A stretch of DNA of 64,000 nt, from contig JACVTC010000099.1 of NCBI GenBank assembly GCA_016946835.1, positions 252,501-316,500 of the forward strand, written 5' to 3'. Positions within the stretch are counted from its first letter, which is position 1; each line of letters opens with the position of its first letter. Under the pieces are notes generated by a model. The model did no database searches and had not been told where the DNA came from. It was given only the letters and a program-made list of their open reading frames with translations. The translations under genes were made by a program, and so were the position numbers. Shown piece after piece: positions 12,851 through 26,305 of the stretch. This stretch comes from Neocallimastix lanati (nom. inval.) (taxonomy: Eukaryota; Neocallimastigomycota; Neocallimastigomycetes; Neocallimastigales; Neocallimastigaceae).

Positions 12851-15800
12851 TAATAAATAATAAATAATTGTATAATAATAAATAATTATAAAATGATAAT
12901 AATTAAAGTTTATTGCCAATAATAAAAAATATATATATATTTTTTTAATTTATTTTAATTTATAATAAAATATAAATTTTTTTTTTTTTAATTTATTTTA
13001 AATAAATGTTATATTAATTATTCATAATATGAAAGCTTGAATAATAGTAAAAATAACAAAGGGAATAGTTATATAATAATATATAATAATAGTATTCATT
13101 TTAGTCAAACACACAAGATACGGCGTGAAATAGTTTTTTGTATTATTTAATATATATAATAAATTTTATTTAAAAATTTCAAAAAGAGTTGTAATTTATG
13201 TTTTGCTACTTTTTAGCACGTATTAAAGGAAATAAAAATATTAATACATCATAAATAATATTATTAAATAATAATAATAATCTATAATTAACCATAACAT
13301 TATATATATATATATATAAAATACTTCTAATAAACTAAAAGGAAATAAAAAAATTAAAACTAATGTACTAGTATAAATTTACATATATAATTTTTATTAT
13401 TTAATTAAAAATTAAGAAATAGAAAAGTCATTAAAAAAAAAACCTGAACAGAATTAAATAAATCAAAAATATATATAAATATTTATTTATTTATTGTTAA
13501 ATCGTTCTTTATTAATATTATCTATTTATTCATTGAAAGCTTTTATTAAGTCTTACTTTTCAAAATAAAATAAAAAATATGTATATTTATATATATATAT
13601 ATTTCGACTATTTTAACCTATATATTTTAAAATAAATATAACAATTTAATAATAAAAAAAAATATTCTTACGTATAAGGTTTAATATATGGAATTTAAAT
13701 CAATTATTAGTCAAGGATTTATTATTAGTTTTCGGTTATTTTTTGTTAATTATTATCATAAACTTTAATTAATTTTATATTAATTAAACTTTGTAATCAC
13801 AAAAAATTTAATTTAATTTGTGAAATTAATAATAATTAATATCAATGATTTAATTATATATACTAAAATTTAATATATATATCAAAAATTTAAATATAAA
13901 AATCAACATATTATAGAATATTAACAATTTATAGGATTAAATTTTGACAATTAACTATGATTTTATACTAATTTAATATATTATTAATTTCAATATAATA
14001 AATATTTAATATATTATAATATATTAGATTTTATTAATTATAAATTAATTGCATTCTTTTTTTTTTAAATTATTGTATGGATTTATTGAATTGAATTTAT
14101 ATTGATAATATATATTGTTTATTATAATATGTATTGTTTATTATAAATTAATATATTATCTTATATATAGCAATGTACTAAATTAAAAGTATTTAAAATT
14201 TCCAATTAATTGTATTTTAAAAAAAATATATAAATATATTAATATATATTATCTTATATATAAATTTTAATTATTAATATTTATTTTCTATTAATTATTA
14301 AACCATGTTTTTTTTTTATATATATACGTATAAACAAATTAAAAATATAATATTAAATAATAATAGAATATTTTAATAATAAACTAATTTGTATAAAACT
14401 TTATTTAATTTAATATATTTTAATAAAATATTTAAATAATATATTTAAATAATGTATTTAAATAATATATTAATGTTTTAACTAGTTTTTTATTTGTATA
14501 TATTTATTTGTATATATTTTTATTTTTATTTTTATACATAAATTATTATGATATATTTTAGTAATAATAATGTAAATATTAAAAGTACTAAATTTGATTT
14601 AGTATAACCATATAAATTTTAATTCCATTTCTATATTTATTAAGTTTATTTATTTTATTTTATTTTATTTTATTTTTTATAAAAGTAATCTTTTTATTAT
14701 TTATTTTATTATTTTAATATTTAATCTTTTAATATTTTTTTTTATTTTTTTATTATTTAAATTATAGATTTTATAGATTCATTTAATTTAAAATTTAAAC
14801 AATTATAATGAAATATTTTAATAATATTTTTTCCCCGTAATACTTGAAATTTATTTATTATTTTGATTTAAATCACTATTAGTAATTTATTATAAAGTAA
14901 TAATTATTTAATTCAACATACATAAGGAAAAGCTTTAATCGACATAATAAATAATTATTTATTTTTTTCATTAATTGATTATATTCAAATACACTTTTTC
15001 AACATAAAAAAAAAAAAAAATAAAGTTAAATATAATAATAATAATAAAGAATAAAAAGAAATATTAAAAAGTAAAAATCCCATAAACAATAAAGAAGCAA
15101 AAAAAAAAAAAAAAAATTAACTGTTGTTTGAAAAATAATAATAATAAAATGATGAAATAATACAAAAAAAAAAAGGTATATTTATAAGTTTTTTTTTTTT
15201 TTTTTTTTTTTTTCTCATAGTAAAGAAGTAATAACAGTAAAAAATAAAATATAATATAATATTTTTAAATAATAAAATGATAAAACAAACAAAACAAAAT
15301 AATTTTTTATAATCAAAAAAAAAAAAATTAAAATAAGAGGCCAATAATATATATAAAAAGATTTAAAATAACAAAATAATATTAATATAAAAAATAATAT
15401 AAATTAAAAAAAAAAAACAATCGATAAAATATTATTATTAATAGTAATTAATATATAACTATTTTAATAAATTCTTATCGAAATATATCATTCTATAATA
15501 ATATTATATATATTTATATTAATCGTAATTTATTTAACAAAAAACATATTTATTGATAATAACTTTTTTAAAAGTTTTTGATATTTATTAATTACCTTAC
15601 TATTCTTCTACAATCAAGTTTATCAAATTTATTAAGTTTATTAAAAAATTTTCAATAATTATTATCATTGTAAATTTTTTTTTTTTTCAACTTTAATTTA
15701 TTAAAACAAATAAATATTAGTAAAATTATATATTCGCTATTTTAATAAAAATAATATTACACTGTTTTATTTTATTTAACAAAGTTATTAAAATCCCCAA

Positions 15801-16018
15801 TTAAATAAAATATTATCAATGTAAAAATAAAATAAATATATCATTTTAAATTCACAATTTAAAACAAAGTAGAAATTAAATATATTAAGATTGTTTAAAA
15901 AAACATATATATAAATCTATTAAATATATAAGTGATATATTTTCTTTGGTCAAAAATTTATTAAATTATATATAATTAAATATTTATTATTTAGAATATA
16001 AACCAAAATAAAATATAA

Positions 16019-18924
16019 ATGAATGACACACTATCAAATACCCAAAACTATAATAAATACATGGAGAGAGATGATTTAAGTGATTATTTTAGTGATGAAG
16101 ATTCCTATCAAAGACATAGGAGACCATCAACAAATCATAGTAGTAGTCATGGAAGAAGTAGAAGTCGAGGTCGTACTCGTAGTAGTCATAGTAGGAGAAG
16201 AAAATCATCACATAGTGATCATTATAGAAGTCGTAGTAGAACAGGAAGATCACATCGTTCTTCTTCAAATGATTCAGATGCTAGCAGTGTACCAAGTGTA
16301 CCTGATTTACCTAATGATATCTATGAAAAAAAAGGAAAAGGATCTAGCTATTCAAAAAAAGATAAAGAAAGAGATAGAGACAGGGATAGAGATAGAGGTA
16401 AAGATAGGGATAGAGATAGAGAAAGAAGAGATAGAGAAAAGGATAAAGATAGAAGAGACAGAAAAGATAGAGAAAGAGACAGGGATAGAGAAAGAGACAG
16501 GGATAGAGAAAGAGAGAGAGATAGGGACAGAGATAGAGATAGAGGTAGGGATAGAGATAGAGATAGAGATAGAGAAAAAGATAGGAAAAAATATAGTCCT
16601 ACTCATGAAGATTATCAGAGAAAAAGAAGTCCAGAAAGATATACTAGATCATCTAGTAGGGATGAGAGTAAAAGTAGTAGTGATAGTCATTTTTATGGAA
16701 CAGGTGATAGAAAATATAGTAGTACTTCAAGATATAGAAGAGATAAAGAAGGAAGTGCATCAGATACCTTTTATTCCGAAGATACTGACTTCACTGGTTA
16801 CCGTAATTATCTAAAAATTATTAATAAATTTTTATTATATATATATTTTTATTTGTTTTTTCATTAATTAAAAACGATAAAAACGATTTAAAATCATAAT
16901 CATTATATAAATATTTAAACCATGTTAAATTATAATAATAAACTAATCTATAATAAATATTTTTTTTATTTTTTATTTTTTTATATTTATAATTTTTTAT
17001 ATTTATAATTTTTTATTTTATATATTATTTATTTATTTGTTATTTGTTTATTTAATTGTTAATTTATCATTTATTTTTTTTTTTTTTAAAAAAAAAATAA
17101 TAATAAAATAATAATATAGCATCAAAATTTTATGAAGATACTTTTCATGGATTAAATGATGAATTATTAGAATCAAATAAATATAAAAATAATGGTAAAG
17201 ATGATCCGAATGCATTACCACCAAGAATTGTAACAGATAAAAAGAAAAAATTAGATAAAACAGATTCCTTCGTATCTTTTCCAACATTAAATTCTACAAA
17301 ATCAGATATATCACCCTATGTAGTAAATAATCGTTATGATGATAAATCCTATTCTAGTTCATCTACAGATGCACATTCTTTAAAATCATTTGGTAATAAG
17401 TCATCACTAGGTTCATCGTTTCAAAATCCCATATTAGAATATAATTCTAGATCATTACCTCGTTCACCTAATCATCATGGTAGTTATGATTATGGTACTC
17501 TTAATAAATCGGAATATAGTTCAGGAACATTACATTCTCAATCAAGTAATGAATCATACCTAAGAACAAGTCGTAGTCAGTCAAATCTAAGGAAACCAAT
17601 ATTTGATTTTACTAGTGATCCTTTTGATCCAATAAGGAAAGATAGTGATTTTGGTTCACCAAAATTATCACCAATGGCACTTCATTCAATGACATCAGGT
17701 ACTTCTACACAAGGTACTCCCTATACAAATATGAACTATGGTTATCCCTCTCCAAAACAAATGACAAATTCACCCCAATTACCTGCTCAATATTATAAAA
17801 ATTCACCTGTAATGAATCGCTCTGGAGTGAAAGTACCTCCAGGAACTCCACCACCGGCACCTCCACCATCCTATTTACCTCCTCAACCTCCAACACCAAA
17901 ATTTAGAAGAACAAAAAGTAATAGTAGTTTAAATAGTTCCCAAGGATCACCCTATCTATCCTCAAAATTTCAACCTCCTCTACCTCCTCCAATGCCATCA
18001 TCAAAATTCGGTCATAATAGATCTCCAAGTGGTAGTAATAATTCTTCATATTCACGTTCACCGTCAATAAGGAATAATATGCCATCACGTAAAAAGAGTA
18101 ATGCTAGTTTAAATATGGAAAGAAAACTTGATAATAGTAGTAGTAATAATAATAATCATTATATAGTACCGTCTAATGATATAAAAGATTTAGAATGGCT
18201 TATGGATGATTTGATGATAAATATGGAAAGTTTCACCAATCCAGATAAAAATTTACTCTCATCATCATCACTACAGCAACCAAATTATAATAATATAATC
18301 CAATTTGATCCACAAACCTTCTTTTGTCGTAATTGTTCTAAAACCTTAAGTGCACAACATGTTACTCCAGAAAAATTATGTATGATATGTCATGAACAAG
18401 TACAAGCCATTTGTGCCTTCTGTTCTAATCCAATTGAAGGTAAAGAAATTGCAAAAGGTTCCAATATCTTTTGTGTTAAAGATTATATTGGTTTATTTGT
18501 ACCAAAGTGTAAAAAATGTGGATTACCAATTAAAGGTGAAACGGTATCCGCCTTGGGAGGAAAGTATCATAAGGGATGTTTTACCTGTGTTTCTTGTGAT
18601 AAAAAATTTACTGGTAAATCATTCTATGTATATGATGGTCAACCTGTCTGTAGATACCATTTCCATAAAATGAATAATACCATATGTAAGAATTGTAATG
18701 AACCCATTGAAGGTCAATGTATAGATGTAGTGGAAGGACGTTATCACCCAGAATGTTTCAAATGTTGTGAATGTCATGAATTATTAAATATGATTTATTA
18801 TAGTCTTCAAGGTAATATATATTGTGAAAAAGATACCATGAGAATGCATAAAGAAAAGTTCAGAAATACCAAAAAGAGAACTACAATGAAAAGTTATATT
18901 GATAAACCAAAATACTATAATTAA
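16019..18924 (+). CDS. Paxillin-like LIM-domain protein with RS/RD-repeat N-terminus
   Basis: Two exons, 16019-16802 and 17120-18924. The donor is C|GTAATT and the acceptor ATATAG|CA, phase 1, giving 862 residues. Exon 2 is open in frame only from just before the acceptor, which supports the splice. Residues about 35-80 are Ser-Arg rich and about 112-200 are Arg-Asp/Arg-Glu dipeptide repeats. A Ser-rich middle and a proline-rich stretch follow. An LD-like motif, DLEWLMDDLM, sits near 617-627. LIM domains at about 725-775 (C-x2-C, HKGC, C-x2-C, CRYH) and 784-833 (C-x2-C, HPEC, C-x2-C, CEKD) keep all zinc ligands; an incomplete Cys-rich half LIM precedes them. LD plus LIM is the plan of paxillin and fungal Pxl1-type adaptors of actin-rich sites. 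The RS/RD head is unusual for that family. Cytoskeletal scaffolding is inferred. Confidence 0.85.
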
Positions 18925-19999
18925 AAGATAAAAAATAATAAAAAAAAAAATTATAAAATAAATAAAAAAATTTATAAAATTAGTAAAAAAAAAATTATAT
19001 ATTTATATACGTATGTATACAAGGAAGAAAATTGACTTAAAGAAAAAAATAATAAAGAAAATAAAAATAAAGAAAAAATAAATAATAAAATAAAAAAAAA
19101 AAAATTCTTTATTATTATTATAATTTTTTTTTATTTTTTATTTTTTATTTTTTATTTTTTATTTTTATTTTTTTTTTGTAAAATATTTATATTAAATAAT
19201 ATATATATATATATAATATACTTTTTTTTTTCTTATTTTATATTAAGAATTAAAAAATATATATATATATATATATTTTATAAATGAAACAACAAAATAG
19301 TAATAATAATAATAATAAAATTAAAACCAAAAAATCGAAAAAAAAAAAAAAAATAAAAATAAAAAAAAATAAAAAAAAAAAATAGTAAAAAATAAAAATA
19401 AAAATATTAAAATTAAAATAATGATAAATAATAATAAAAATAATAAAATCATATAATTTATCATATAATTTAAAATACATTTATTTAGAAATAAAAATAA
19501 TAGTAGTAGTAGAATAAAAATAAAATTAAATTTAGAAATATATAATACCAAATTATTATCAAAAAAGTATATTTAAAAAAAAAAAAAAAAAAAATATTTA
19601 ACAAATATAAATCTATAAACAATAATTAAAAAAAAAAAAAAAAAAAATTGTATAGATTTAGTTGTTATTTATTGTTATATATATATATATATTAAACAGA
19701 AAGTATACTAAAGTTAATAATAATAATAATATTAAACAAAAAAAAAAAAAAGGAAATGATATATTTTTTTAAGTATTTTTCTTTTTTTCTTTTTGATTTT
19801 ATAAGTATATTTTTATTATTATTTTTAAATACTTTTTTTTTTTAACAAATATGTATATATTTATTAACAAAATAATAATAATTAATAATTATAATTATAA
19901 TTATAAAATTATTTAAAATTAAAATAGAAATAGAAAAAATATAAAAGAAAAAAAAATAATAATTACTAAATTATTTAAAATTTAAATAATAAAAGAAAA

Positions 20000-20054
20000 A
20001 ATAATAATAATAAAAAAAATAATAATAATAATAATAATAAATAATAATAAAAAA

Positions 20055-20087
<33 letters not shown>

Positions 20088-20095
20088 TAACAATT
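20000..20095. repeat. (AAT)n array, two blocks
   Basis: Two similar blocks of AAT units, each introduced by AAAAAAAT. Confidence 0.8.
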
Positions 20096-20169
20096 ACTAA
20101 GTTATTTAAAATTTAAAAAATAATGATAAAAGAAAAAATAATAATAATGAAATAAAAAATAATAATAAT

Positions 20170-20231
20170 GAATAAAAATATATATATAAATTATAATAAA
20201 AAATTATTAATAAAAATAAAAAAAAAATAGA

Positions 20232-20262
<31 letters not shown>

Positions 20263-20570
20263 TAAAAATAAAAACATAAATAAATAAAAAAAAACATATA
20301 ACAATAAATTATTAATAAAAATAAAATAAAAATAAAAATAAAAGCATAAATAAATAAAAATATAATAATAAATTCTTAATAAAAATAAAATAAAAATAAA
20401 ATAAAAATAAAAACATAAATAAAAAAAAATAAATAAAAATATAAATTATAATAAAAAATTATTAATAAAAATAAAATAAAAATAAAAATAAAAACATGAA
20501 TAAAAAAAAAAAATAAATAAATAAAAATATAAATTATAATAAAAAATTATTAATAAAAATAAAAAAATAA
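20170..20570. repeat. Tandem repeat, unit about 90-110 bp, four to five copies
   Basis: Each unit holds AAATTATTAATAAAAATAAA, then a run of AAAAT units, then an ACATAAATAAA/ACATGAATAAA block. Units differ mainly in homopolymer length. Non-coding. Confidence 0.7.
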
Positions 20571-20636
20571 TAAAAAATAATTATTATAACCATTAAACAT
20601 TAAATAAAAAAGTGTTGTTATTACAAAATAATTTAT

Positions 20637-20672
<36 letters not shown>

Positions 20673-21939
20673 CTCTAAAGCACTCCTTCAGAGTGGAATG
20701 GTAAAAAAAAAAAAAATCTATACATTGCAAAATGAATGTTTTTAGTGCAACTGTTTATTGCTGTTGTTTTTTTAAAGGATATTATTTATCAAGGTTATTG
20801 TTTAATTTTTAAAAAAAAATAAAATAAAATAAAATAAATAGTAGAATATAAATATAAACAGATTGAATAAAATAAAAAAAAATAAAATAAAATAAAATAA
20901 AATAAAATAAAATAAAATAAAATAAAAAAAAAAAAAAAATATATATTTATATATATATATATAAGAAATAGTATTTTTTTTTTTTTTTTTTTTTTTTTTC
21001 ACGTAACTTTTTCTTCCTTTCTTTATATTTTCATTTTTTTTTTTTCTTTCGTTTTCATGTTGCTTCTATTTCTTCATGTTTGAGCCATTCATGTATAGTA
21101 CTATAATGATATATTTATTATGATTTATTTTATTCTATTTTATTTTATTTTTTTTTTTTAAAAATAAAATGTTTTACTATATATATTAAATAAAAATAAA
21201 ATAAATAAAATATATTAATAAAAATGGTTTAAAATTTTATTAGGATTTAGAATATAACACAATGGCATTTATCATCTTTTATGTCATATTTAATGTTTAT
21301 AAAAAAATTTTTTTTTTGGTTGTATGAATATTTAAATAAGGAAGATGATATCTATTAAAACTGATTGATACCTTTCTTATGACTTTGTAATAATGACTAA
21401 TTTTAAAGTTTCAGGTAATGGATAGAATAGATTCTTTAATTTCTTTTTTTACCAATTTCTTGATTTATAGTTCATTCACTATGAATTTCAGTGATAGAAA
21501 TTCTTAGTAATGTACAAATTTTCCCAAAAATATTTAGAAAAACTATGATATTTAGGATCAGAAGTACGCTTCGTAAAGTGTTTATAAAATACTTTTAAAT
21601 GTTCTTCAGAAGATGATATTAATTAGCAATTTTTATCTTTTATAGATTGATTACAACTATTATTATATTTACCAATTTTAGCTGTACTTTTAATTCAATT
21701 TCACATTCTTTTACCATCATTTTAGATTGCTTTCTTATATTCAATTTCAATCTAATTCATGTATTCTTTCTGAAATTACTATTTTTTTTTCTACTAATTG
21801 AATCACATATTCTTAGATAGAAACTAACTAGCAATTCTAATTTTTTGGAATTTAAGGAGTCATGATATTTAATTGATATGAGTAGTAACATTTTTTTTCT
21901 TTTGTAATTAATAAATTGATATAAAAATTTTAAAAAACT

Positions 21940-23715
21940 TTTTAGAGCGTGAAGGTGTTAATAGTATATTTAATTCTTTGGCTAAGGAATTAGAAGATAT
22001 AATAAACTTTTCAACAATAGGGTTAAAAAGAAAGATCAAGGTTTTCAAGAAGATCATTATTTAGAACTAAAAGCTAATTATTATTTTAAAAAATAATTAA
22101 TTACATTTTTACACTATTTTCAAATACATCGAACAAAATTTTTATGAAGAAAATAATTGTCCTAAAAGGAAATGTTATTAGAAAAAATAAAAAAGTATTT
22201 TGTAATCAGAAAAATGGGAAGTCATCGACTAACATTGATGAAAATTTTATATATAATATTAAAGTATTAAAAATAGCATAATCAATACAACAACTTGTGT
22301 CTCTTCTGTTCCGCAAAACATTTGAGCAAGAAATAGATAAAACAAACCAGTTTCTGAACGGATATAAAATATTTTGTAAAGCAAAATTAGAACAATTGAA
22401 ATCATCTTTAAGAATAGAAGCGTGATCTGACTACAAATGAGTCCATGAATTAATTTAAATTTTAGCTATTCTTCTTTCGAGTTTATGTTTTTTCTGAAGT
22501 AAATAAACATTTTTAATGATACATTCTGGATGATGCCATAAAATATACGTAGTAAGAGAAAGAATAAAGTTGAAATTGTTATTTACTAATGAAGCAAAAA
22601 AAAGATTTATGATATTCTAAATAAATACCTCTAATACCAGGAACAAAAGAGTCTATTTTTTTTTTTCTAAAATATCTGTAATTTTTTTAAAGCATATTTA
22701 CATAATATATCCTCATCAAGTTTCCCTTTTATTAAAATTCCATTTATTGATATTCCAGTATAAATATAATAAGAGTTTGTGGTCATATGAATGAGAATTG
22801 GTGGTGACATAAAACGAAGTATGAGTTGGAGTTGAACCATCGCTTTTCACAGTACTTTGTTGAATATTACTGAAAAATGGATTAAACATTGATTCAGAAT
22901 GAATGGATAAAGTAGATTTTTTCAAGAGGATTACCATTGATTTTTTTCCTATAAAGATTTTTTTTTTAATGATAGTAAAATATTAGTAATATTAGTAGTA
23001 AATTAATAAATATTAATAAAAATAAAATTGCTTTTCAATTTTTAATTAATAAATTAAAATGATTTATTTTTATATAAAATAAAGGAATTATTATTGTCAT
23101 ATGTAATAGAAGAAACTACCCCACGAGTTAATGAAAGATTACCAGGAAGAATTAATAAAGTTGGTGTTCAAAATGTTTTTTTTATTTTTTTTTTTTTTTT
23201 TTTTTTTTTGCATTTTTATTAAATTAATATTTTTCGGGACACAATTATTGTTATTGAGTTTATGAAATGACAGTCTCAGATATCGTATCAGAATATTTGA
23301 AATTAGTTGAACTTTACAAGAGATCACGATTGATACATTTATTATCAAAAAGTCTTATTTTAATGTTTTCTTGAAATATTTTTTTTTTTTTAGTAATACA
23401 GTTATTGACTATTTGGCAAAACATTTTAGAATAGGGTATAAAAGTTTTAAAAACATTATATACTTTCTTTGTCTCAGTAAAAAATTAGTTTAACTTTAAT
23501 ACAGAATAGATAGTCTATAAATGTATTGGAATAATTAACCAAAAAAAAAAGAGTTAATTAGTTAATTGTATCTTTAAAGTAATTATTAATAAAACTATAT
23601 TATTGAATGTTAGACTAAAAGCGAATTCTTATAATAAAAATAAAAATGAAAAGAAGACAAAATATCGAAAAGCCCTAACTGCAATTCGCACAATTAAAAT
23701 ATTAGTAATATTTTA
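21940..23715 (+). pseudogene. Decayed coding region, identity uncertain
   Basis: Plus-strand fragments of non-repetitive protein occur in order: LEREGVNSIFNSLAKELEDI (21950-22010), a stretch with FEQEIDKTNQFLNGYKIF (22290-22400), VIEETTPRVNERLPGRINKV (23105-23165), MTVSDIVSEYLKLVELYK (from 23268), VIDYLAKHFRIGYKSF (23402-23450) and KKTKYRKALTAIRTIKI (23655-23700). Frames change and stops fall between them, and no set of splice sites joins them. The second piece loosely recalls the E-(I/L)-x-K-x-N-x-F pattern of SPX domains, but that is weak. This could be one dead host gene or pieces of a transposable element. Confidence 0.3.
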
Positions 23716-24221
23716 ATATTTTTTTAATTTAGAATGAACTTTTTTTTTTTTTTTTTTTTTTTAAAGGCTGAATAAACTGTTTCATCTTTATTAATAAAGT
23801 ACATGTAATAAAAAGAAAAAAGATAATAGAATAAACAAAAAAACAAACAAAAAAAAAAAAAAACACAAAATAAAATAAAATAATGGTATAATGTATTCTT
23901 TTTCATTTAATTAATAAATATACACAGTACCAAAAAAAATTAATATTACTTTAATAGTAAATTTCAGATACATCAGAAATGCTAAGCGCTTTTAATTGGT
24001 AAATTAAAGAAAAAAAAAAATATAAAGAGCAATATCGTTTTTTATTAATTTGACCAATAAACAAAACAGAAAAAAATTTTTCTATTTTCTTAAAGTTTAC
24101 ATCTGATAAATTTCAACTTATTTATAGAATAAGAACAACAAATAATATATATTGTATATAATTTTTTTTATATTTTTTTTTTTATTATTTTTTTTTTTTT
24201 TTTATAATTTTATTATGTTTT

Positions 24222-24253
<32 letters not shown>

Positions 24254-24271
24254 TTTTATTTTATTTTATTT

Positions 24272-24385
24272 TCGAATTTTTTATATTTTTATTTTTATTT
24301 ATTTTATTTTCGAATTTTTTATATTTTTATTTTTATTTATTTTATTTTCGAATTTTTTATATTTTATATTTTTTATTTTTTTTTT
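24272..24385. repeat. 38-bp tandem repeat, three copies
   Basis: TCGAATTTTTTATATTTT starts at 24272, 24310 and 24348, giving an exact 38-base period. Confidence 0.85.
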
Positions 24386-24941
24386 ATTTTGTTTATTTAA
24401 TTATTGTAAAAAACTTTTTATTTATTCTTATTCTTCTATAAAAAAAATTTGTAAACTATTTAAAGAATTTTTAAAGTAAAATTATATATTATTATTAATT
24501 TTTATTTATTTATTTATTTATTTATTTATTCTATATAGACATTGATTTTTAATAATTTTCTTTATATGTAATTTAAAATTATACATTATAATTTTTTTTT
24601 TTTCATGGTAAAATGCAATTTATTCACTTTACTTTACAAAGAAAGATTTTTATTATATTTAATTAATATATAATTATAAATATAATATTTACTAAGGAAA
24701 AGTAAATTCTTCTATACATTTATCATATATATAAATTTTAATAATAAATTATAATATAAAATTATTATAAAAGTATATTTTAATATATATATTTATATTT
24801 TAAAATTCAAAATTATATATTTAAATTTAAGATGTTAGTAATATATACAAATATACTTATTTTCTTTAACAATTTAAGTGTAGTTTTTAAACATATTTTA
24901 TATCTTTTTTTTTTTTGTTTTATTTTTGTTTTTATTATTTT

Positions 24942-25094
24942 TTATGTATTTTCTATTGTTTCTTTTTTCTTTTCTATTGTTTCTTTTTTCATTTTACTAT
25001 CTCGTTCATTCAATAGTAAAAAAATTACTGTTGCTAAAATAATAAGATTTACTACAATCAAAAAAATCTTACTTTCAAAAGATATTTCCGACAT
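24942..25094 (-). CDS. Possible 50-residue single-pass membrane protein
   Basis: The minus-strand frame starts at the ATG at 25094 and stops at 24942. It has a short acidic N-terminus (MSEISFESK), one hydrophobic helix of about 19 residues at 10-28 (ending VIFLLL), then a charged tail with two KKKETIE-like units. Coding-like composition in otherwise homopolymeric DNA is the main argument. The overlapping plus-strand frame is a Phe-rich translation of T runs and looks spurious. The form is like small ER or mitochondrial tail-anchored subunits, but no family is recognised. Part of a longer spliced gene is also possible. It stands alone in an intergenic stretch. Confidence 0.35.
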   Translation of the reverse strand: MSEISFESKIFLIVVNLIILATVIFLLLNERDSKMKKETIEKKKETIENT

Positions 25095-25917
25095 TTTACT
25101 ATTATGTTTTTTTATTTTTTTATTTTTATTTTTTTTATTTTATACGTTTTTTTATTTTTATTTTTATTTTATTTTTTTTTTATTTTATAATGTTAACTTT
25201 GTAATTTACATTTATATTTAAATCAATTATATCAAAATAATTTTTTTTTTTTTAAATAAAAAAATTAATAATATTAAAATTTTTCTAAAAAATTTAATTC
25301 TTACGCTCAATTAAAAATATATAATTTAATTTATTTTAATTATATATTAAAATATATTTTAATAGGTTTGTGTCACTTATAAAATAGTTTAAATTTATTA
25401 ATAAATTAAAAAAGATTTAAATTTTCCTATATATTATGAAAAATATAAATTAAAAAAGATTTAAATATACTATATATTATCAAAAATATAAATTTAAATT
25501 ATTTTATAACTTTACTATTTGTTAAATATATTAGTAATAGATTAATGTTTACTGGGATATCACTTGATTATTCAACTTTATTTATTATTTTATTTTATTA
25601 GTTATGTAACTTATAATTATCTTTATTTAATTCTTCGGCTTCTTTATACTAAGTAGTGTTAATGTCCTTGATGGATGGACTAGAGTTTTATCTATTCCTA
25701 ATATGTAGACTTCTCAAAATTGATCTTTTTATTGAGAAGTAAAGTTGGAAAAAAGGAAAGAGAGATTTCTAATTCTTTGATATATTATTTATTTTTATAG
25801 TATTTCATTTTAAATATTTTTTGAGATTGAAATTCCTTATAATATATACTAAAATTATATAATTTTTTTTTTAAAAAAAGAAATACATTAACGAAAAAGG
25901 ATAATAATAATAAAAAT

Positions 25918-25954
<37 letters not shown>

Positions 25955-26305
25955 TAATAATAATAATAATAAAAATAATAATTAATAATAATAATAATAA
26001 TTGACTCTAAAAAATATATAGAGTAATATTAAAAAAAACATAAAATGACTTATTAGAATTATGGAAAAAAATATTAATATTTAATTCAAATATATTAATT
26101 TTTATTTCATCATTAAAAATATAATTTTTTCCTTTTCCATAATTAATATAATTTAGTTATTTTTGTTACCACTATTAATTAAATTCAAGGTTAATTTTCA
26201 ACCATTAATTTTTAATTTACATGCATAAATCTTACTTTTATAGTAATCTTTTATCCCTAAATATAATATTCTTTTTAATTTTTATCCCTAAATTAAAAGA
26301 AAATT
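25095..26305. other. Intergenic DNA with AAT array and a hairpin
   Basis: It holds an AAT-rich tandem array with AATTAATAAT junctions at about 25911-26004. There is also a perfect 9-bp hairpin, ACTTCTCAA (25709-25717) with TTGAGAAGT (25732-25740), inside a patch of more normal composition at 25540-25790. No gene was seen. Confidence 0.5.

Larger units (their letters stand above)
8461..16018. other. Long AT-rich intergenic region with simple repeats
   Basis: About 7.5 kb with no supported gene. Apart from the repeats and SINE fragment listed separately it is plain A/T sequence. Slightly more complex patches near 12155-12210 and 13095-13220 do not form open frames. It separates the copia fossil from the LIM gene, and its right end should contain that gene's promoter. 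Confidence 0.6.
18925..21939. other. AT-rich intergenic DNA downstream of the LIM gene
   Basis: A/T homopolymers and AAATA-type repeats fill 18925-20640. Around 20641-20760 a 32-base T run is followed by a small hairpin (CACTC-CTTCA-GAGTG). From 21000 to 21900 the composition is more complex, with scattered fragments of possible old coding on either strand that could not be identified. Confidence 0.5.

Noticed and set aside
12599-12919. 106-residue open frame on the minus strand
   Set aside because: It is the translation of an AATAAATAAT minisatellite.
16080-16814. Long frames overlapping the RS/RD exon in other phases and on the other strand
   Set aside because: They arise because GATAGA-type repeats are open in several frames; only the spliced frame joins the LIM domains.
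22716-22937. 73-residue minus-strand frame and a faint LINE endonuclease look (an SDH-like motif near 22420)
   Set aside because: No catalytic motifs in order; more coherent fragments read on the plus strand.
24832-25221. 129-residue Phe-rich open frame on the plus strand
   Set aside because: Mostly T-run translation; the coding-like signal in its middle reads better on the opposite strand as the 50-residue frame.
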